DNA of 40,411 bases from a candidate division FCPU426 bacterium (GCA_003167475.1 PMTB01000268.1:1-40411); one strand, 5' to 3'; positions 23,141-30,988 are shown, counted from the first letter of the stretch. Translations and numbers: made by a program. Notes: generated from the letters alone by a model not told the origin.

Positions 23141-23410
23141 TTGCTGTCTTGATACAGCTGTAGAATCATGGAAGTTAAGGTAATCCCTTGTTTTCCTGAT
23201 TTAAAAGCAAACAAAACAAGCAGATTTTTATTTTTTTTTGTGTTCTTTAAAAACAAAGCAGTTGTGTCGGCGACAGTAGGCCGGTATCGGCCTTCCGATA
23301 GGCTGAGTGGAATGACTGATGATAAGGTGTTCGCCTTAAGGCGAATACAGGCAGCCAAGCTCAGTTACACGTTGCCCTTTGGGCAACGTGTAACTGAGCT
23401 CCTTAGCTTG
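23141..23410 (+). ncRNA. Candidate structured small RNA
   Basis: This is the region transcribed from the promoter at 23107-23134. It carries GGCC/GCCT-type small hairpins near 23279-23305, CGCCTTAAGGCG (23332-23343), and a very strong 3' hairpin in which AGCTCAGTTACACGTTGCCC (23358-23377) pairs perfectly over 20 bp with 23381-23400 around a TTT loop. An 81-codon frame at 23168 exists but has no ribosome site and an unlikely F-rich composition. I could not match the region to 6S, SRP, tmRNA or RNase P RNA. No T-run follows the large hairpin. Confidence 0.25.
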
Positions 23411-23429
23411 TAAATTATGCTGGGCGAGT

Positions 23430-23458
23430 TTAACAGAGACAGTTGGATAGAATATAAA
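23430..23458 (+). promoter_or_regulatory. Promoter of tRNA-Lys
   Basis: TTAACA (23430-23435), 17 bases, TATAAA (23453-23458), five of six matches in each box. The transcript would begin a few bases before the mature tRNA 5' end. Confidence 0.5.
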
Positions 23459-23468
23459 ATAATTAGGT

Positions 23469-23544
23469 GGGCCGGTAGCTCAGTTGGTAGAGCACCGCCC
23501 TTTTAAGGCGGGCGTCGCGAGTTCGACTCTCGCCCGGCTCACCA
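23469..23544 (+). tRNA. tRNA-Lys (anticodon UUU), CCA encoded
   Basis: A 76-base cloverleaf. The acceptor stem GGGCCGG pairs with CCGGCTC (one G-T), and the D-arm reads GCTC-AGTTGGTAGA-GC. The anticodon stem CCGCC/GGCGG carries the loop CTTTTAA, giving anticodon TTT (Lys). The T-arm is GCGAG-TTCGACT-CTCGC, the discriminator base is A, and CCA is encoded at 23542-23544. Confidence 0.97.
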
Positions 23545-23740
23545 GAAATTTTCGCTCAAGCGAAAATTTGGAGCAAGTGAGCAGATTGACACGCCTTCGT
23601 TAATACTTTGGCGTGCGAGCCAGTTGAGCAGGTTGACAAACAAGGCTTTTGCGAACCTGCGGTCAAACTGCTCAATCTGTTTAATCTGCTCAGGTTCAGG
23701 TTTGTTTGAAAACAGAAGACGGAACATACATAAGGAGGCT
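23545..23740 (+). promoter_or_regulatory. Structured leader upstream of rplU
   Basis: The 201 bases between tRNA-Lys and rplU contain nested inverted repeats: AAATTTTCGC/GCGAAAATTT (23547-23570); TGAGCAGATT (23578-23587) with AATCTGCTCA (23683-23692); TTGAGCAG (23624-23631) with CTGCTCAA (23668-23675); and GCAGGTT (23629-23635) with AACCTGC (23654-23660). The last two pairings compete. It could be an autoregulatory leader of the ribosomal-protein pair, or one of this genome's word-repeat hairpins. A Shine-Dalgarno AAGGAGG lies at 23731-23737. Confidence 0.35.
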
Positions 23741-23745
23741 TTACA

Positions 23746-24057
23746 ATGTACGCAGTGGTTGAGATCGGCGGGAAGCAGTACAAGATGGCTGAAGGCCAGG
23801 TGGTAAAAGTCGAACAGATTATCGGAGTTGGCAAAGAAGTCACTTTTGACAGTGTTCTTTTAATAGCCACAGAAGGCGAGATCAAGGTTGGCAAGCCCAA
23901 ACTTGAGAACGTTAAGATAGTTTGCCAGGTTTTGGACGCGGAAGTGAAAGGCGAAAAGTTCATGGTTTTCAAATGGAGGCGCAGGAAGAACTCCAAGAAA
24001 CGCATGGGCCACAGGAGAAAATTCACGGTGCTCAAGGTAAAATCAATACAACTGTAG
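23746..24057 (+). CDS. rplU: 50S ribosomal protein L21
   Basis: A 103-residue protein matching L21 along its whole length: start MYAVVEIGGKQYKMAEGQ, middle 'VLLIATEGEIKVGKP', and the basic signature 'FKWRRRKNSKKRMGHRR' near residues 75-91 that contacts 23S rRNA. The length is typical. A good Shine-Dalgarno (AAGGAGG) sits eight bases upstream. It pairs with rpmA 47 bases downstream and ends at a shared terminator, the standard L21-L27 arrangement; obgE follows slightly further on, as in many bacteria, but here one unrelated gene intervenes. Confidence 0.97.
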   Translation: MYAVVEIGGKQYKMAEGQVVKVEQIIGVGKEVTFDSVLLIATEGEIKVGKPKLENVKIVCQVLDAEVKGEKFMVFKWRRRKNSKKRMGHRRKFTVLKVKSIQL

Positions 24058-24104
24058 AAATAACAGTTTAAATTTAAAAATCAGGTTAGGATGGTGAAGC
24101 TCAA

Positions 24105-24368
24105 ATGGCACACACGAAGGCACAGGGCAGTTCAAGGAACGGAAGGGATTCAGCCGGCCAGAGGCTCGGCGTTAAGGCATACGGAGAGAACCTCGTCACA
24201 GCTGGTTCCATTATTGTAAGGCAGCGCGGAACGAAGATCAAAGCGCACCTCAATGTAGGCATGGGCAAGGACCACACCCTTTTCGCGAAGGTAAACGGCA
24301 TTGTGAAATTCGAAAAGACAGGAAAAGGCAAGTTTGTGAGCGTAATACCGGTAGCCGCGGCACAGTAA
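24105..24368 (+). CDS. rpmA: 50S ribosomal protein L27
   Basis: An 87-residue L27 protein: 'MAHTKAQGSSRNGRDSAGQR' at the N-terminus, which reaches the peptidyl-transferase centre, then 'LGVKAYGENLVTAGSIIVRQ' and 'GMGKDHTLFAKVNGIVKFEK'. It begins directly as M-A-H-T-K without the longer cleaved extension found in many Firmicutes. Length and sequence are typical. It is followed by an intrinsic terminator and is probably co-transcribed with rplU. Confidence 0.97.
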   Translation: MAHTKAQGSSRNGRDSAGQRLGVKAYGENLVTAGSIIVRQRGTKIKAHLNVGMGKDHTLFAKVNGIVKFEKTGKGKFVSVIPVAAAQ

Positions 24369-24390
24369 ATTCACAGTTTATATTATTATA

Positions 24391-24418
24391 AGCGGGCCTT
24401 ATGGCCCGCTTTTTTTTT
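24391..24418 (+). terminator. Intrinsic terminator of rplU-rpmA
   Basis: AGCGGGCC (24391-24398), loop TTAT, GGCCCGCT (24403-24410), then a run of T to 24418. Confidence 0.93.
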
Positions 24419-24441
24419 GCCGCTTTTCCCCGGATTAAATA

Positions 24442-24450
24442 TGCTATAAT
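24442..24450 (+). promoter_or_regulatory. Extended -10 promoter of the sulfatase-fold gene
   Basis: TGCTATAAT (24442-24450) is a perfect extended -10 without a clear -35. It puts the transcript start near 24457 and supports TTG 24498 as the gene start. Confidence 0.55.
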
Positions 24451-24497
24451 TGTGATGGTTGCTTTGTTTTAAAAAACATCCCGCGAGAAGGTGTAAG

Positions 24498-26171
24498 TTG
24501 AGCTTAAAAGAAAAAATTCCGGGTTTTTACGCGGCCGCGGTATATATATGGAACAGCACCGTGAAGGCATTTTTTAACATAAAAAATTTTCATGTCTTCC
24601 TTTTTTCCGCGTATCCTGTGCTTTTTCTCTATGAAAATAACTGGAAATACCTCGGTTTTAATGAGATTATATTTCCGCTGTGCCTTGTCATGGCCGGCGC
24701 TTTCGCGCTTTTCTGCCTGGTAAACCTCATTGTCCGCGACGGGCTAAAAACCTCGGCAATGGTCTCTCTTTTTCTGGTGGTGTTCTTTTCCTACGGACAT
24801 GTTTATTCGTTGTATATGGACCACTTCCACGGGCATACCGGGCACGGCCCCCTGCTTACTTTTACCGTCCTGTTTTACCTGGCCCTTATCCTGCCGGTTT
24901 TTTTATATCCAAAGTTCAGGGACGTTTTTGTAAGGTATCTGGGTGTATTGTCGGTGCTGCTCATAACGGTCACCATATTACGGTTTACCGGAACGGGCAT
25001 ACATAATTTTAAGGAGTATCTGTCCAATCCCAACGCCAATGCCTTTGCCAACGCCTATAAAAACACCGCCAGTCCGGCGGTGCCTTTTGACGTAAAAGAT
25101 CACAGTGACGACCCCGACATATATTACATAATCCTCGATTCGTATTCCAACTCGCGCGCACTTAAGGAATATTACCGGTTTGACAACGGCGCTTTTATTT
25201 CCTGGCTGAGAAAAGCCGGGTTTGTACTGCCTAAAAATCCATGGACCAATTATTGCCAGACAGCGCTGTCCCTGGGCTCCTCGCTTAATATGGATTATCT
25301 GTTTAACCTGACAAAGGTACCGGACGAAAAGACCAATGATGACAGGTCATACATGTCCAAACTCATAGAGAACAGCGCCGTAAGCAGGTACCTGAAATCC
25401 ATCGGATATACCACGGTCAAGTTCTTATACGGCTATGACATCACGGATGCCTTTAAGGCGGATGTGATAATAAGTTCCGCGGGCGATTACTTTATTCATG
25501 AGTTTGAGAACGAACTCGCCAACACAACCCTGCTTATAAGCTTTAAGATTTTTATGGAAAGCCAGGGTGAGATCGCCGCCAAATCGCGCAGGGTAATGAC
25601 CATGCTTGAGGGGCTGCCTATGGTGGCCACAAAGATCAAATCGCCAAAATTTGTTTTTGTGCACATACTTGTCCCGCACCCGCCTTTTGTTTTTGACAAG
25701 GACGGGATGACCGATAAATACATCAACGCGACCGAGTCGCCCGGGGATGAGCCGAGTTCGGAGCTGACACGCGTTTATAAGGAAGGCTACATAGGGCAGA
25801 TTGAATTCATAAACAATCGTATAGAGCAGGTTATCCAACAGCTGATCCAGAATTCATCAAGGCCGCCGGTAATAATACTTCAGGCCGATCATGGCTCCGG
25901 AATGACTTTTTTTCGCCAGCTGAAAAACACGAATATCTACGACAGATTCTCGATCTTAAACGCATATTACCTGCCGCTCGGGGGAAGTTCGGTTATTTAT
26001 AACGGCATAACTCCGGTTAACTCTTTCAGGATGATATTGAATTACTATTTTGGGACCAACTACAGCAGGCTGCCGGAAAGGAGTTTCTTCTCGGCATTTT
26101 TCAGTCCATATAATTTTACAGAAATAACCGACAGCCTGAAAAAACACAATATTGATGGTCCGGCCCGTTAA
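24498..26171 (+). CDS. Membrane-anchored sulfatase/alkaline-phosphatase-fold enzyme
   Basis: A 557-residue protein starting at TTG 24498 (AAGG six bases upstream); the frame is open from TTG 24459, which would lie at the transcript start. About five transmembrane helices fill the first ~170 residues. The outer domain has alkaline-phosphatase-superfamily features: 'DIYYIILDSYSN' (~210, first metal-binding Asp), 'NYCQTALSLGSSLNM' around T~254 in the place of the nucleophile Thr of LtaS/EptA-type enzymes, 'HILVPHPPF' (~390) and 'ILQADHGSG' (~460, metal-binding D-H). Such proteins transfer phospho-groups or cleave phosphate or sulfate esters on surface lipids and glycans; the substrate is unknown. 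It is a single gene between the rpmA terminator and the obgE promoter. Confidence 0.75.
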   Translation: MSLKEKIPGFYAAAVYIWNSTVKAFFNIKNFHVFLFSAYPVLFLYENNWKYLGFNEIIFPLCLVMAGAFALFCLVNLIVRDGLKTSAMVSLFLVVFFSYGHVYSLYMDHFHGHTGHGPLLTFTVLFYLALILPVFLYPKFRDVFVRYLGVLSVLLITVTILRFTGTGIHNFKEYLSNPNANAFANAYKNTASPAVPFDVKDHSDDPDIYYIILDSYSNSRALKEYYRFDNGAFISWLRKAGFVLPKNPWTNYCQTALSLGSSLNMDYLFNLTKVPDEKTNDDRSYMSKLIENSAVSRYLKSIGYTTVKFLYGYDITDAFKADVIISSAGDYFIHEFENELANTTLLISFKIFMESQGEIAAKSRRVMTMLEGLPMVATKIKSPKFVFVHILVPHPPFVFDKDGMTDKYINATESPGDEPSSELTRVYKEGYIGQIEFINNRIEQVIQQLIQNSSRPPVIILQADHGSGMTFFRQLKNTNIYDRFSILNAYYLPLGGSSVIYNGITPVNSFRMILNYYFGTNYSRLPERSFFSAFFSPYNFTEITDSLKKHNIDGPAR

Positions 26172-26211
26172 AGGCTGCGGTAAAAACAATCGAAATCCCC
26201 GTTGTTTTATG

Positions 26212-26220
26212 TGGTATAAT
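26212..26220 (+). promoter_or_regulatory. Extended -10 promoter of obgE
   Basis: TGGTATAAT (26212-26220), identical to the extended -10 of the giant gene. It lies 26 bases before the ATG, and no clear -35 is visible. Confidence 0.5.
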
Positions 26221-26246
26221 GTCTAAAATTCAAAGCGGAGAATAAA

Positions 26247-27500
26247 ATGTTCATAGATCACTCAAAGATAAAAGTCATATCAGGCAAGGGCGGGGACGGG
26301 GCCAATACTTTCCGGCACGAAAAATTCACCCCCAAGGGCGGTCCTGACGGCGGGGACGGCGGAAGGGGCGGGCATATCATATTTGAATCCGACAGGAACA
26401 TGACCACCCTTATTGATTTCCATAATAACAAACAGTTTAAAGCCAAAGAAGGCGGCAAGGGATTCGGGTCAAAAATGCACGGCAGGAACGCGGAAGATAT
26501 TACCCTGAGAGTGCCGCTGGGGACCATGATAAAGGATACCAGGACCGGGCTGCTGATCAAGGACATGACTACGGACAAGGAAACATTTATAGTGGCAAAA
26601 GGCGGCCGGGGCGGCAGGGGTAACTGGCATTTCAGAACATCCACAAGACAGGCGCCGACATTCTATGAAAAAGGCGAGCCTGTTGAGGAAAAGGAAATAA
26701 CCCTTGAGCTTAAGATCATGGCGGACGTCGGGATCATCGGGATGGCGAACGCGGGCAAGTCGACTTTATTGTCAAAGATATCGAACGCGCACCCGAAGAT
26801 AGCCGACTATCCTTTCACTACGCTCTCCCCGGTGCTCGGAATAGTAAAATACGGGGATGTGGACTCTTTCGTGGTAGCCGACATTCCCGGCCTTATAGAG
26901 GGAGCTTCCCACGGCAAGGGCCTCGGGTTTGATTTTTTAAGGCATATCGAAAGGACGAGGCTTTACATACACGTGGTGGACCCGACCCAGGGCAACGCGT
27001 ACAGGAATTATATAATGATCAACAAGGAATTGAAAGCATACGATAAAAAACTTATAAAAAGGCCGCAGATAGTCGTGGTCAATAAGACGGAACTGCTCAG
27101 CCCAAAGGAAATAAAGCAGATCAAGGCTGATTTTAAGAAAAAGAAGATAGAGATCGACATGATATCGGCCAAAAATAATGTGGGGCTGGACAAAGTGCTG
27201 CATAAAGTCTACAAATTGTTCAAAAAACTCGAGCCTTTGCCGGAGGAAATGCCGCAGGCCATACCCGAAGTGCAGGACAAATTATGGCTTGAAAAAGAGG
27301 ACGAGGGAGTTTATATTTTAAGGAGCGTCAAGGTTGAGCGTTTTGTCTCCATGCTGGATTTTAAATCCGACGAGACGCTGCTGGTCTTCAGGAAATACCT
27401 GGAAAAAGAGGGCCTGAATGATTTCTTCAGGCATAACGGAGTGGAACCCGGGGACGCGATAATCATCGGGGATAAGGAATTTGTATACGAGGAAGGATAG
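26247..27500 (+). CDS. obgE: GTPase ObgE/CgtA
   Basis: A 417-residue Obg-family GTPase that acts in late 50S ribosome assembly and the stringent response. The Gly-rich Obg domain is complete (1-158: 'GKGGDGANTFRHEKF', 'GGPDGGDGGRGG'). The G domain has G1 G-M-A-N-A-G-K-S-T (165-173), switch I 'DYPFTTLSP', G3 D-I-P-G (212-215), 'GKGLGFDFLRHIERT' and G5 S-A-K. G4 reads N-K-T-E (279-282) instead of N-K-x-D, an unusual conservative change at the guanine-specificity residue. An OCT-type C-terminal domain (~340-417) is present. The start follows CGGAG and its own promoter. A Shine-Dalgarno-bearing gap with a REP element separates it from proB. Confidence 0.96.
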   Translation: MFIDHSKIKVISGKGGDGANTFRHEKFTPKGGPDGGDGGRGGHIIFESDRNMTTLIDFHNNKQFKAKEGGKGFGSKMHGRNAEDITLRVPLGTMIKDTRTGLLIKDMTTDKETFIVAKGGRGGRGNWHFRTSTRQAPTFYEKGEPVEEKEITLELKIMADVGIIGMANAGKSTLLSKISNAHPKIADYPFTTLSPVLGIVKYGDVDSFVVADIPGLIEGASHGKGLGFDFLRHIERTRLYIHVVDPTQGNAYRNYIMINKELKAYDKKLIKRPQIVVVNKTELLSPKEIKQIKADFKKKKIEIDMISAKNNVGLDKVLHKVYKLFKKLEPLPEEMPQAIPEVQDKLWLEKEDEGVYILRSVKVERFVSMLDFKSDETLLVFRKYLEKEGLNDFFRHNGVEPGDAIIIGDKEFVYEEG

Positions 27501-27540
27501 TTTTTAAGAATAATCGGTAATTACAAATTTGAAACGCGGC

Positions 27541-27564
27541 GTAGGGAACGCATATATGCGTTCC
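27541..27564 (+). repeat. REP element in front of proB (copy 7)
   Basis: GTAG (27541-27544) followed by the perfect 20-base palindrome GGAACGCATATATGCGTTCC (27545-27564), ending 22 bases before the proB ATG. It leaves only the ribosome site between hairpin and start, so it may affect proB translation. Confidence 0.6.
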
Positions 27565-27586
27565 GCCGGGGCAAACGGAGCGTCTT

Positions 27587-28687
27587 ATGTACAAACGCAT
27601 TGTGGTAAAGGTAGGAACAAACCTGTTAACCGACGGCAAGGGAATCAAAAAGACATTTTTAAACTCCCTTGTTGGCCAGCTTAGCAGCCTCCATTCAAAG
27701 GGCAAAGACATCATCCTTGTCACGTCGGGCGCCATCGGCATGGGCATTAAAAAACTCGGAATGGATAAAAAACCCACAGCCATTTCGGAAAAGCAGGCGG
27801 TTGCCGCAGTCGGGCAGATCGTGCTCATGCAGTCTTATGAAACGGCGTTTACTTCAAATAACATTTCTGTCGCACAGGTGCTCCTCGGCCACGATGACAT
27901 AAAGAACAAAACCAAAAATGCCAACGCGAGGAACACGCTTAACAAACTCCTTGAATGGAAAGTGATACCCGTAATTAATGAGAACGACACCGTCGCCACC
28001 GACGAGATCAAGTTCGGCGATAATGACACCCTGGCAGGCATAGTGGGCAGCCTTGTTTCGGCCGATATGGTCATCATCCTTACATCGGTCGACGGCATAT
28101 ATGACAAGAACCCGGACTGCAACGCCGACGCGAAGATCATCAGCGAGATCACGGACATCAATGAAGCCATTAAGAATATAAACACGGACGGCCACACAAG
28201 CATGGGTACGGGCGGTATGATAACAAAGCTCGAGGCCGCAAGGAAACTTAACTATGTGGGAATACCGCTGGCCATAGCCAACGGCAACAAAGAAGGCGTC
28301 ATAGAGCATATAGTATCCGGGAAGAACGGCGGGACCATAGTCAGGCAGAAGGATATTAAAGTAGGGTCAAAAAAGACGTATATACTCATGTCTTTGAAAG
28401 AAAAGGGCAAGATCAAGGTTGATGACGGTGCTAAAACAGCGCTTTTAACATCCGGAAAAAGCCTGCTTGCGGTGGGTATTAAGTCCGTCAGCGGAGAATT
28501 TAACTTTGGCGACGCGGTTGAGATAGTGGACGGGGACGGCAATAAACTGGGCAAAGGCATAACCAACTATTCCTCGGAAGACGTGGCCGCGATAAAAGGC
28601 AGAAGGAACGCGGAGATAAAAAAGGAACTAGGGGATTTGTTCTATGAGGAAGTTATAAACAGGGACAATCTGTTTATATATAAATAG
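27587..28687 (+). CDS. proB: Glutamate 5-kinase
   Basis: A 366-residue enzyme phosphorylating glutamate to gamma-glutamyl phosphate, the first step of proline synthesis. It has the amino-acid-kinase fold: 'IVVKVGTNLLT', 'LVTSGAIGMGIKKLG', 'QVLLGHDD', 'PVINENDTVA' and 'FGDNDTLAGIVGSLVSAD', plus the nucleotide-site 'TSVDGIYDKNP' and 'GTGGMITKLEAAR'. A C-terminal PUA domain (~278-360) is present, as in full-length bacterial ProB. The obgE-proB adjacency is found in many bacteria; proA, which often follows, is absent here. The ATG has a weak upstream GGAG. The REP palindrome directly upstream could form a hairpin next to the ribosome site. Confidence 0.96.
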   Translation: MYKRIVVKVGTNLLTDGKGIKKTFLNSLVGQLSSLHSKGKDIILVTSGAIGMGIKKLGMDKKPTAISEKQAVAAVGQIVLMQSYETAFTSNNISVAQVLLGHDDIKNKTKNANARNTLNKLLEWKVIPVINENDTVATDEIKFGDNDTLAGIVGSLVSADMVIILTSVDGIYDKNPDCNADAKIISEITDINEAIKNINTDGHTSMGTGGMITKLEAARKLNYVGIPLAIANGNKEGVIEHIVSGKNGGTIVRQKDIKVGSKKTYILMSLKEKGKIKVDDGAKTALLTSGKSLLAVGIKSVSGEFNFGDAVEIVDGDGNKLGKGITNYSSEDVAAIKGRRNAEIKKELGDLFYEEVINRDNLFIYK

Positions 28688-28730
28688 CGGTTTAATTTTT
28701 TTGGATTATTGTTTGGATAAAAAGGCAGGC

Positions 28731-28884
28731 TGTCATTGCGAGGATCCGTTCCTGTTGTTTGGCGACGAAGCCTACAGTCCATGGAACATGGAAATCTCTG
28801 TTCCACGATAAGCCTTAGACTACGGTTCTCCACAAAAGTACAGAGATTGCTTCGTCGCTGAAAAGCTCGCTCCTCGCAATGACG
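28731..28884. repeat. Dispersed repeat with inverted TGTCATTGCGAGGA ends
   Basis: TGTCATTGCGAGGA (28731-28744) recurs inverted as TCCTCGCAATGACG (28871-28884). Inside, GCGACGAAGC (28762-28771, ending CC...) and AATCTCTG (28793-28800) mirror CAGAGATTGCTTCGTCGC (28841-28858). The consensus 'TGTCATTGCGAG...GACGAAGCAATCTC' resembles small repeats seen between genes of many unrelated bacteria. It fills most of the proB-polX gap. Confidence 0.6.
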
Positions 28885-28924
28885 GTCCATAGAACACAAA
28901 ACAATCCGTTTCGGAAAGGCAGTT

Positions 28925-30661
28925 ATGACCAACCGCCAGATCATAGAAGTACTCCACAAAATATCCGAACTGCTCGAACTCAAAAACGAGAACAAATTCA
29001 AGATACGCGCGTATGTAAAATTATCCCAGTTCCTGTCCGGCTACGAGCATGAACTTGAGGATATTTATAAAAAGGGCGGCTTGAAGGCACTGACGGAAGT
29101 CCCCAACCTAGGCGAGGGTATAGGCAAGAAAATAGCCGAACTCATAGACACGGGCAAATTAAAATACGTCGAGGAGCTTGAAAAAGGGCTGCCTCCGGGG
29201 GTGGATAAGTTCCTGGACATACCCGGAATGGGGCCAAAGACCGCTTTGTTTGTGGCTGACAAACTTAAAGTCAACACTGTTGAAGAACTCGAGGAAGCCA
29301 TTAAAGAGCATAAATTAAAGGATTTCAAGGGCTTTGGGGAAAAGACCGAGGCAAAGATCCTAAGCGGCATAGAAAAACACAAAAACGGGATGCAGAGAAA
29401 ACTCCTCGGTTACGCCTATCCGATTGCCGAAGCCATAATAAAACAGCTAAAAGCCTCCCATAAGATCGACAGGATAGAGGCAGCCGGGTCCCTGCGGCGC
29501 ATGAAAGAAACCGTGGGGGATATAGACATACTCGCGGCTTCGCCTGATAAATCCATAATGGAAACTTTCTGCACTTTAAAAGATGTAAGCGCTGTCATTT
29601 CAAAGGGGGAGACAAAGTCCTCCATATACACGGTTTACGGCATACAGGTGGACATTAGGCTTGTGGATAAAGAAGCGTACGGCGCGGCATTGCAGTATTT
29701 CACGGGGTGCAGGGAACACAATGTTTTCATAAGGGAACTGGCTGTAAAGTCCGGTCTTAAGCTGAATGAGTACGGGCTTTTTAAAGCCAAAACCGGCAAG
29801 CTTGTGGCGTGTGAGAACGAGGAAGAGATTTACGGGGCGCTCGGATTGCAGTATATACCGCCGGAACTGCGTGAAGGTTCGGATGAGATAGAGGCCGCCG
29901 CCGGGAAAAAGATACCGGAACTTATAAAACAGAGTGATATAAAAGGCGATCTGCACTGCCACACGTCGTATTCGGACGGGTATGATACCATAGAAGCCAT
30001 GTCTGAAGCGGCGAAGAAATACGGTTATGAATATATGTCCATAAGCGACCACTCGCAATCCCTGAAGGTGGCCCGCGGGCTTACCCCGGAAAGCCTCGTA
30101 AAGCAGGAAAAGGAAATCGACGCACTGAACAAAAAAAGCGGGGGGTTTTGGATATTCAAGAGCGCGGAAGTGGATATACTTAAGGACGGGTCGCTTGATT
30201 ACGATGAAAGAACACTTGAAAAATTGGATATTGTCATAGGTTCGGTCCACAGTAATTTCAATATGACCAGGAAAGAAATGACGGGGCGTTTTCTCAAAGC
30301 CATGGACAACAAATACCTGACAATGATAGGGCATATAAGCGGCCGCGTCATTAACCACCGCGACCCATACGAGCTCGATTACCAGGAGATTTTTAAGAAG
30401 GCTATAAAAAACGGCATCGCGATAGAGATTAACGCCAACCCGGAAAGGCTTGACCTGATAGACGTAAGGGTAAAAGAGGCCGTCAGGATGGGCGTCAAAC
30501 TCTGCATTAACACGGATTCGCACGCCAAAGACAACCTGAACCATATGCGTTATGGTGTTGGCACGGCCCGACGGGGTTGGGCGACAAAGGCGGATATAAT
30601 CAATACTATGACCCTTAAGCAGATTGAAAAGTGGATCAAGGGGAGGAGGCAAGTCGGCTAA
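28925..30661 (+). CDS. polX: DNA polymerase/3'-5' exonuclease PolX
   Basis: A 578-residue bacterial family-X polymerase of standard length, a gap-filling repair enzyme. Helix-hairpin-helix elements lie in the first ~140 residues ('GEGIGKKIAELIDTG', 'IPGMGPKTALFVAD', 'FGEKTEAKILSGI'). The nucleotidyltransferase core has G-S-L-R-R and G-D-I-D-I-L (~200) with 'VDIRLV' carrying the third Asp. The C-terminal PHP domain (~340-570) has metal ligands in 'GDLHCHTSYSDG', 'SISDHSQ', 'SAEVDIL', 'IGSVHSNF', 'MIGHISG' and 'NTDSHA', which supply the exonuclease activity. All catalytic motifs look intact. It converges with the minus-strand operon, the two stop codons being adjacent at 30661/30662. Confidence 0.95.
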   Translation: MTNRQIIEVLHKISELLELKNENKFKIRAYVKLSQFLSGYEHELEDIYKKGGLKALTEVPNLGEGIGKKIAELIDTGKLKYVEELEKGLPPGVDKFLDIPGMGPKTALFVADKLKVNTVEELEEAIKEHKLKDFKGFGEKTEAKILSGIEKHKNGMQRKLLGYAYPIAEAIIKQLKASHKIDRIEAAGSLRRMKETVGDIDILAASPDKSIMETFCTLKDVSAVISKGETKSSIYTVYGIQVDIRLVDKEAYGAALQYFTGCREHNVFIRELAVKSGLKLNEYGLFKAKTGKLVACENEEEIYGALGLQYIPPELREGSDEIEAAAGKKIPELIKQSDIKGDLHCHTSYSDGYDTIEAMSEAAKKYGYEYMSISDHSQSLKVARGLTPESLVKQEKEIDALNKKSGGFWIFKSAEVDILKDGSLDYDERTLEKLDIVIGSVHSNFNMTRKEMTGRFLKAMDNKYLTMIGHISGRVINHRDPYELDYQEIFKKAIKNGIAIEINANPERLDLIDVRVKEAVRMGVKLCINTDSHAKDNLNHMRYGVGTARRGWATKADIINTMTLKQIEKWIKGRRQVG

Positions 30662-30988
30662 TTATTTTTTACAGACATAATCCTTCGTATAATCCCTTCC
30701 TTTATGCCTCACCCTGAGTCTTATGTATATCCTGTATTTATCTATCTCGCTTATGGTGTGATAAAGCACGTCCCGCCCCAGGTTGTCTTCGCCTGACATT
30801 TCCGGCTGGGAGCCGTTGTCTTCGTAGTCATGCACTGCAAGGGTGAGGGCCGAGTTGAGCAGCCACTTCACTTTCATGCTGTCGTAATAAGCGCCGGCGG
30901 AAAGCCTTGCGCCCAGCCCGTAGATGAAGATAAAAAAATTAAGCGTTATGACCAGGAGGCTTAAAAACAGCACAAGGAGTTTTTTCAT
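30662..30988 (-). CDS. Small single-pass membrane protein (operon gene C)
   Basis: A 108-residue protein with one N-terminal hydrophobic segment (LLVLFLSLLVITLNFFIFIYGLG) and a polar outer domain with many aromatic and charged residues, ending '...DYTKDYVCKK'. It overlaps the preceding gene by four bases (ATGA), so translation is coupled. It is the last of three similar small membrane proteins after a thioredoxin-fold protein in the mnmE operon. The Ser-Ala-rich segment after the membrane helix ('SMKVKWLLNSALTLAVHDYE') recalls the N-terminal helices of pseudopilin- or TadE-like proteins, but I cannot assign a family. Confidence 0.65.
   Translation of the reverse strand: MKKLLVLFLSLLVITLNFFIFIYGLGARLSAGAYYDSMKVKWLLNSALTLAVHDYEDNGSQPEMSGEDNLGRDVLYHTISEIDKYRIYIRLRVRHKGRDYTKDYVCKK

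Noticed and set aside
23168..23413. 81-codon + strand frame before tRNA-Lys
   Set aside because: There is no Shine-Dalgarno sequence, a run of Phe codons from an A/T stretch, and the frame runs through a perfect 20-bp hairpin. A structured RNA or non-coding DNA fits better.
23469..23545. tRNA-Lys as an attachment site for an island
   Set aside because: No integrase gene and no repeated tRNA 3' end were found in the window; the following genes are housekeeping.
29600..30652. 350-codon minus-strand frame opposite polX
   Set aside because: polX on the + strand has every catalytic motif intact. The antisense frame is a codon-bias shadow with no recognisable domain.
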